Assembly: GCA_902363805.1 (NCBI GenBank)
Contig: CABJBF010000001.1
Location: forward strand, 434,001 to 498,000
DNA from: Eubacteriaceae bacterium
GTDB lineage: Bacteria; Bacillota; Clostridia; Lachnospirales; Lachnospiraceae
Length of the DNA: 64,000 bases
Direction of reading: 5' to 3'
Part shown: positions 62,502 to 64,000 of the stretch, piece after piece
Numbering within the stretch: position 1 is the stretch's first letter
How the letters are laid out: every line of letters begins with the position of its first letter
The notes under the pieces: generated by a model
What the model saw: the letters and a program-made list of their open reading frames with translations, nothing else
The model's database searches: none
Told to the model about the DNA's origin: nothing
Made by a program: the position numbers and the translations under genes

Positions 62502-62575
62502 TCCTTTTTACCCCTAAGTTTATTCTTTGGAGATTGTTTAACTTGGCTCTTGGGTTGTGATTTGTCTTTCGCCAT
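62483..62575 (-). CDS. Possible 30-residue basic peptide
   Basis: A short frame, MAKDKSQPKSQVKQSPKNK followed by LRGKKEWTNKR, overlapping the start of the 62049-62501 gene by 19 bases. Composition is strongly basic. Overlap coupling suggests a real small gene, but no strong ribosome binding site is seen. Confidence 0.4.
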   Translation of the reverse strand: MAKDKSQPKSQVKQSPKNKLRGKKEWTNKR

Positions 62576-62631
62576 TAACAATCGTGAATTACTACTTTTA
62601 TAGTATAACATAAAAATAGTTGGGAATCATC

Positions 62632-62698
62632 ACTAATAGTTGGTTTGACTTCCTTTGGGTGCGTGTGATTTGAAATCGACTTAACCTATACTATTAGT
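62632..62698. promoter_or_regulatory. Paired operator candidate ACTAWTAGT in the divergent control region
   Basis: ACTAATAGT (62632-62640) and ACTATTAGT (62690-62698) are both near-palindromes and inverted copies of each other. The second abuts a TATACT -10 at 62687-62692. A further ACTAATAG occurs at 63191-63198. Likely binding sites for the neighbouring XRE regulator. Confidence 0.45.
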
Positions 62699-62727
62699 TA
62701 TGGAAACACACTAAGGGAGGTGATGTG

Positions 62728-63063
62728 ATGAAGCTCGATACAATCGGCAAGAATATAAGAAAGTTCCGACTTGCGAGGAAATTACGCCAAGAAGATTTGG
62801 CTGAGAAAACAGATTTGACAACAAATTATATTGGTATGGTTGAGCGTGGAGAGAAAATTCCGTCACTCGAAACTTTCATAAAGATAGTAAATGCTTTAGG
62901 TGTATCATCGGATATGGTTCTTACAGATGTTCTGGAAACGGGATATACAGTCAAGAACTCAATGCTGAATGAGAAGCTTGAAAAACTTGCTCCTGAAGAT
63001 AGAAACAGAATTTATGAAGTCATAGATACACTTGTGAAGCAGTCAAAGCAAATACTTCCATAA
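62728..63063 (+). CDS. XRE-family transcriptional regulator
   Basis: Start at ATG 62728, after AAGGGAGGTGATGTG. The product has 111 residues. The helix-turn-helix domain is IGKNIRKFRLARKLRQEDLAEKTDLTTNYIGMVERGEKIPSLETFIKIVNALGVSSDMVL. The C-terminal helical part is probably for dimerisation (LNEKLEKLAPEDRNRIYEVIDTLVKQ). It probably controls the element's lysis or transfer decision or the divergent minus-strand gene. Confidence 0.9.
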   Translation: MKLDTIGKNIRKFRLARKLRQEDLAEKTDLTTNYIGMVERGEKIPSLETFIKIVNALGVSSDMVLTDVLETGYTVKNSMLNEKLEKLAPEDRNRIYEVIDTLVKQSKQILP

Positions 63064-63072
63064 AACACAGAA

Positions 63073-63101
63073 GTTCGTCCTAATCGACGAGCTTTCTTTT
63101 T
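63073..63101 (+). terminator. Terminator after the XRE gene
   Basis: GTTCGTC and GACGAGC pair (one G-U), followed by TTTCTTTTTT. Confidence 0.75.
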
Positions 63102-63217
63102 TCAGTATAAAAAATTTCTGCTATCGACAAATTTTTCGGGACTTCGACAGAGAGAATATGCTATAACAACAACTGTCAGTGATAGACACATACTAATAGA
63201 CATAGGAGGAAGTAGAA

Positions 63218-63433
63218 GTGAACGACATTTTCAGACAAATAGCAAAAGAAAATGGAACAACCGAAAAAGCAGTAAAAGAGGAAATGCAGTTTGCCATTCG
63301 GGAAGCAATGAAAAGTGCTGAACCGGAAGCAATAGCTTTTTGGAAAGCAGTTGCACCGGACGGAAAAGAGCCGCCGATAGAAAAGGTCATAGCAATGATT
63401 GCATTGAATGTTAATAATAGAATGTATAATTGA
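63218..63433 (+). CDS. Small protein with Spo0A C-terminal-like (sporulation regulator) fold
   Basis: A GTG start at 63218 after AGGAGGAAGTAGAA. The product has 71 residues: DIFRQIAKENGTTEKAVKEEMQFAIREAMKSAEPEAIAFWKAVAPDGKEPPIEKVIAMIALNV. The pattern recalls the DNA-binding C-terminal domain of Spo0A, as often annotated for such element proteins. The usual receiver domain is missing. A role as a small DNA-binding regulator is inferred. A perfect terminator follows. Confidence 0.6.
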   Translation: MNDIFRQIAKENGTTEKAVKEEMQFAIREAMKSAEPEAIAFWKAVAPDGKEPPIEKVIAMIALNVNNRMYN

Positions 63434-63455
63434 GGTGCTTCGGCATCTCTTTTTT
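63432..63455 (+). terminator. Terminator with UUCG loop
   Basis: GAGGTGC-TTCG-GCATCTC (one G-T), followed by TTTTTT. Confidence 0.8.
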
Positions 63456-63479
63456 AGTATTCTTTAAAAGAGTCGTATT

Positions 63480-63566
63480 AGGTGTTTGTAAAAAGTGACA
63501 CCTTAGTGTCTGAAAGGTTACATTTCTGCCTGAAATCTTGAAATGCCTGAAAATTTAATATATAAT
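63480..63566 (+). promoter_or_regulatory. Promoter and dyads of the restriction-modification operon
   Basis: TTGAAA (63538-63543), 17 bp, TATAAT (63561-63566): near-consensus. Upstream are AGGTGT/ACACCT (63480-63485/63498-63503) and GACAC-CTTA-GTGTC (63497-63510), dyads suitable for a regulator. Confidence 0.6.
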
Positions 63567-63619
63567 GTTAAATGACTAACTGTAACGAAGAAGAATTATA
63601 AGATGAAGAGGTGTTACTG

Positions 63620-63829
63620 ATGAAGATATGCTATAACAAACTTCAAAAACTTATGATTGACAATCAAATGAAAAGACAGGATTTAATGCGTGCAGCCGAA
63701 ATTACATCATACGCTGCAACGAAGATAAATAAGAATGAGCCAGTATCTCTTGAAGTACTGATGAGGATATGTCAGGTATTTCACTGTGACATCGGAGATA
63801 TATGCGAAGTCATTTTAGATGAAGATTAA
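63620..63829 (+). CDS. Small XRE-type regulator preceding hsdM
   Basis: The start is at ATG 63620 with AAGAGG upstream; a GTG at 63611 is possible. The product has 69 residues: YNKLQKLMIDNQMKRQDLMRAAEITSYAATKINKNEPVSLEVLMRICQVFHCDIGDICEVI, a compact Cro/C1-type helix-turn-helix (YozG/HTH_26 kind). It lies 19 bp upstream of hsdM and shares its promoter, so it probably controls the type I system. Confidence 0.88.
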   Translation: MKICYNKLQKLMIDNQMKRQDLMRAAEITSYAATKINKNEPVSLEVLMRICQVFHCDIGDICEVILDED

Positions 63830-63848
63830 AACACGGAGGTAATTATAG

Positions 63849-64000
63849 ATGGCAAGGGCTGCTAAACCAAAGAAAGAAATATCAATGGAAGAAGCACTTT
63901 GGAAAAGTGCTGATAAACTGAGAGGTTCTGTTGAGCCTGCGGAGTATAAGCACGTTGTTCTGAGTTTATTCTTCCTTAAATTTGCCAGTGACAAGTTTGA
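63849..64000 (+). CDS. hsdM: Type I restriction-modification methylase subunit HsdM (N-terminal part)
   Basis: The frame begins at ATG 63849, after CACGGAGGTAATTATAG, and runs off the window. It reads [19 protein letters not shown], then [30 protein letters not shown], the standard HsdM N-terminal helical domain. HsdM with HsdS and HsdR forms the type I modification and restriction complex, and those partners are expected downstream, outside the window. Carried as defence cargo by the conjugative element. Confidence 0.88.
   Translation, partial: MARAAKPKKEISMEEALWKSADKLRGSVEPAEYKHVVLSLFFLKFASDKF

Larger units (their letters stand above)
30230..64000. mobile_element. Tn1549-like integrative conjugative element (left part)
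   Basis: From the 3' part of lysS to the end of the window the DNA is richer in G+C and carries a complete conjugation gene set in Tn1549/CTn order: parAB, adhesin, methylase-helicase, toprim protein, mobC, relaxase, PcfB-like, ArdC-like, VirD4, VirB2/6/3/4-like, sortase, lysozyme-CHAP. Cargo includes a VOC protein, a zinc-ribbon protein and a type I restriction-modification locus. The left boundary is inferred from composition inside lysS; the integrase and right boundary are outside the window. Confidence 0.85.

Overview
The window reads as a chromosomal segment of a low-G+C, spore-forming Clostridia member, most likely Lachnospiraceae. The reasons are AT-rich host DNA with strong GGAGG ribosome binding sites, cotJ spore-coat genes, a type III glutamine synthetase, a lysyl-tRNA synthetase with a C-terminal tRNA-binding domain, and a Tn1549-like conjugative element. 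No rRNA, tRNA or CRISPR array was seen.

Region 1 (1-5.6 kb) is the right end of a prophage: tail protein, tail hub/spike, a hendecad-repeat fibre, an r1t-type holin, a two-domain protein resembling the anti-Thoeris sponge Tad1, and an amidase endolysin. It ends inside cotJC. The first 31 or so codons of cotJC survive on the minus strand directly after cotJA and cotJB, so the phage appears to interrupt a sporulation gene.

Region 2 (5.7-30.2 kb) is host chromosome. It holds cotJAB, a PPi-type phosphofructokinase, two tandem secreted GH16 glucanases, class II aldolase, a class B sortase, glnN behind a leader that looks ANTAR-controlled, an NSS transporter, MgtE, cyclophilin, a DUF1858 protein, a Lys/Ala-repeat protein, NfeD plus an SPFH protein, a lipoprotein and a secreted coiled-coil protein, a two-component system, a DUF6145-like gene with coaX and dusB, then greA and lysS.

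Region 3 (about 30.2 kb to the end) is an integrative conjugative element with visibly higher G+C. Its left edge appears to lie inside the 3' part of lysS, so the present lysS is probably a host/element chimera. Cargo comes first: a VOC protein, and a five-fold zinc-ribbon protein with a nuclease-like tail. The backbone follows: parA-parB; a large thioester/CnaB adhesin; a 2395-residue methylase-helicase with tnpV overprinted in another frame; a toprim protein; a candidate oriT; mobC and relaxase; PcfB-like and ArdC-like proteins; the VirD4 coupling protein; VirB2-, VirB6-, VirB3- and VirB4-like channel parts; a class B sortase that probably anchors the adhesin; and a lysozyme/CHAP hydrolase. 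Regulators and the start of a type I restriction-modification operon (hsdM) close the window. The integrase and right end lie outside.

The most interesting points are the Tad1-like phage protein, the prophage in cotJC, the lysS junction, tnpV overprinted in the helicase linker, the nested inverted repeats upstream of mobC, and the adhesin-sortase pair.
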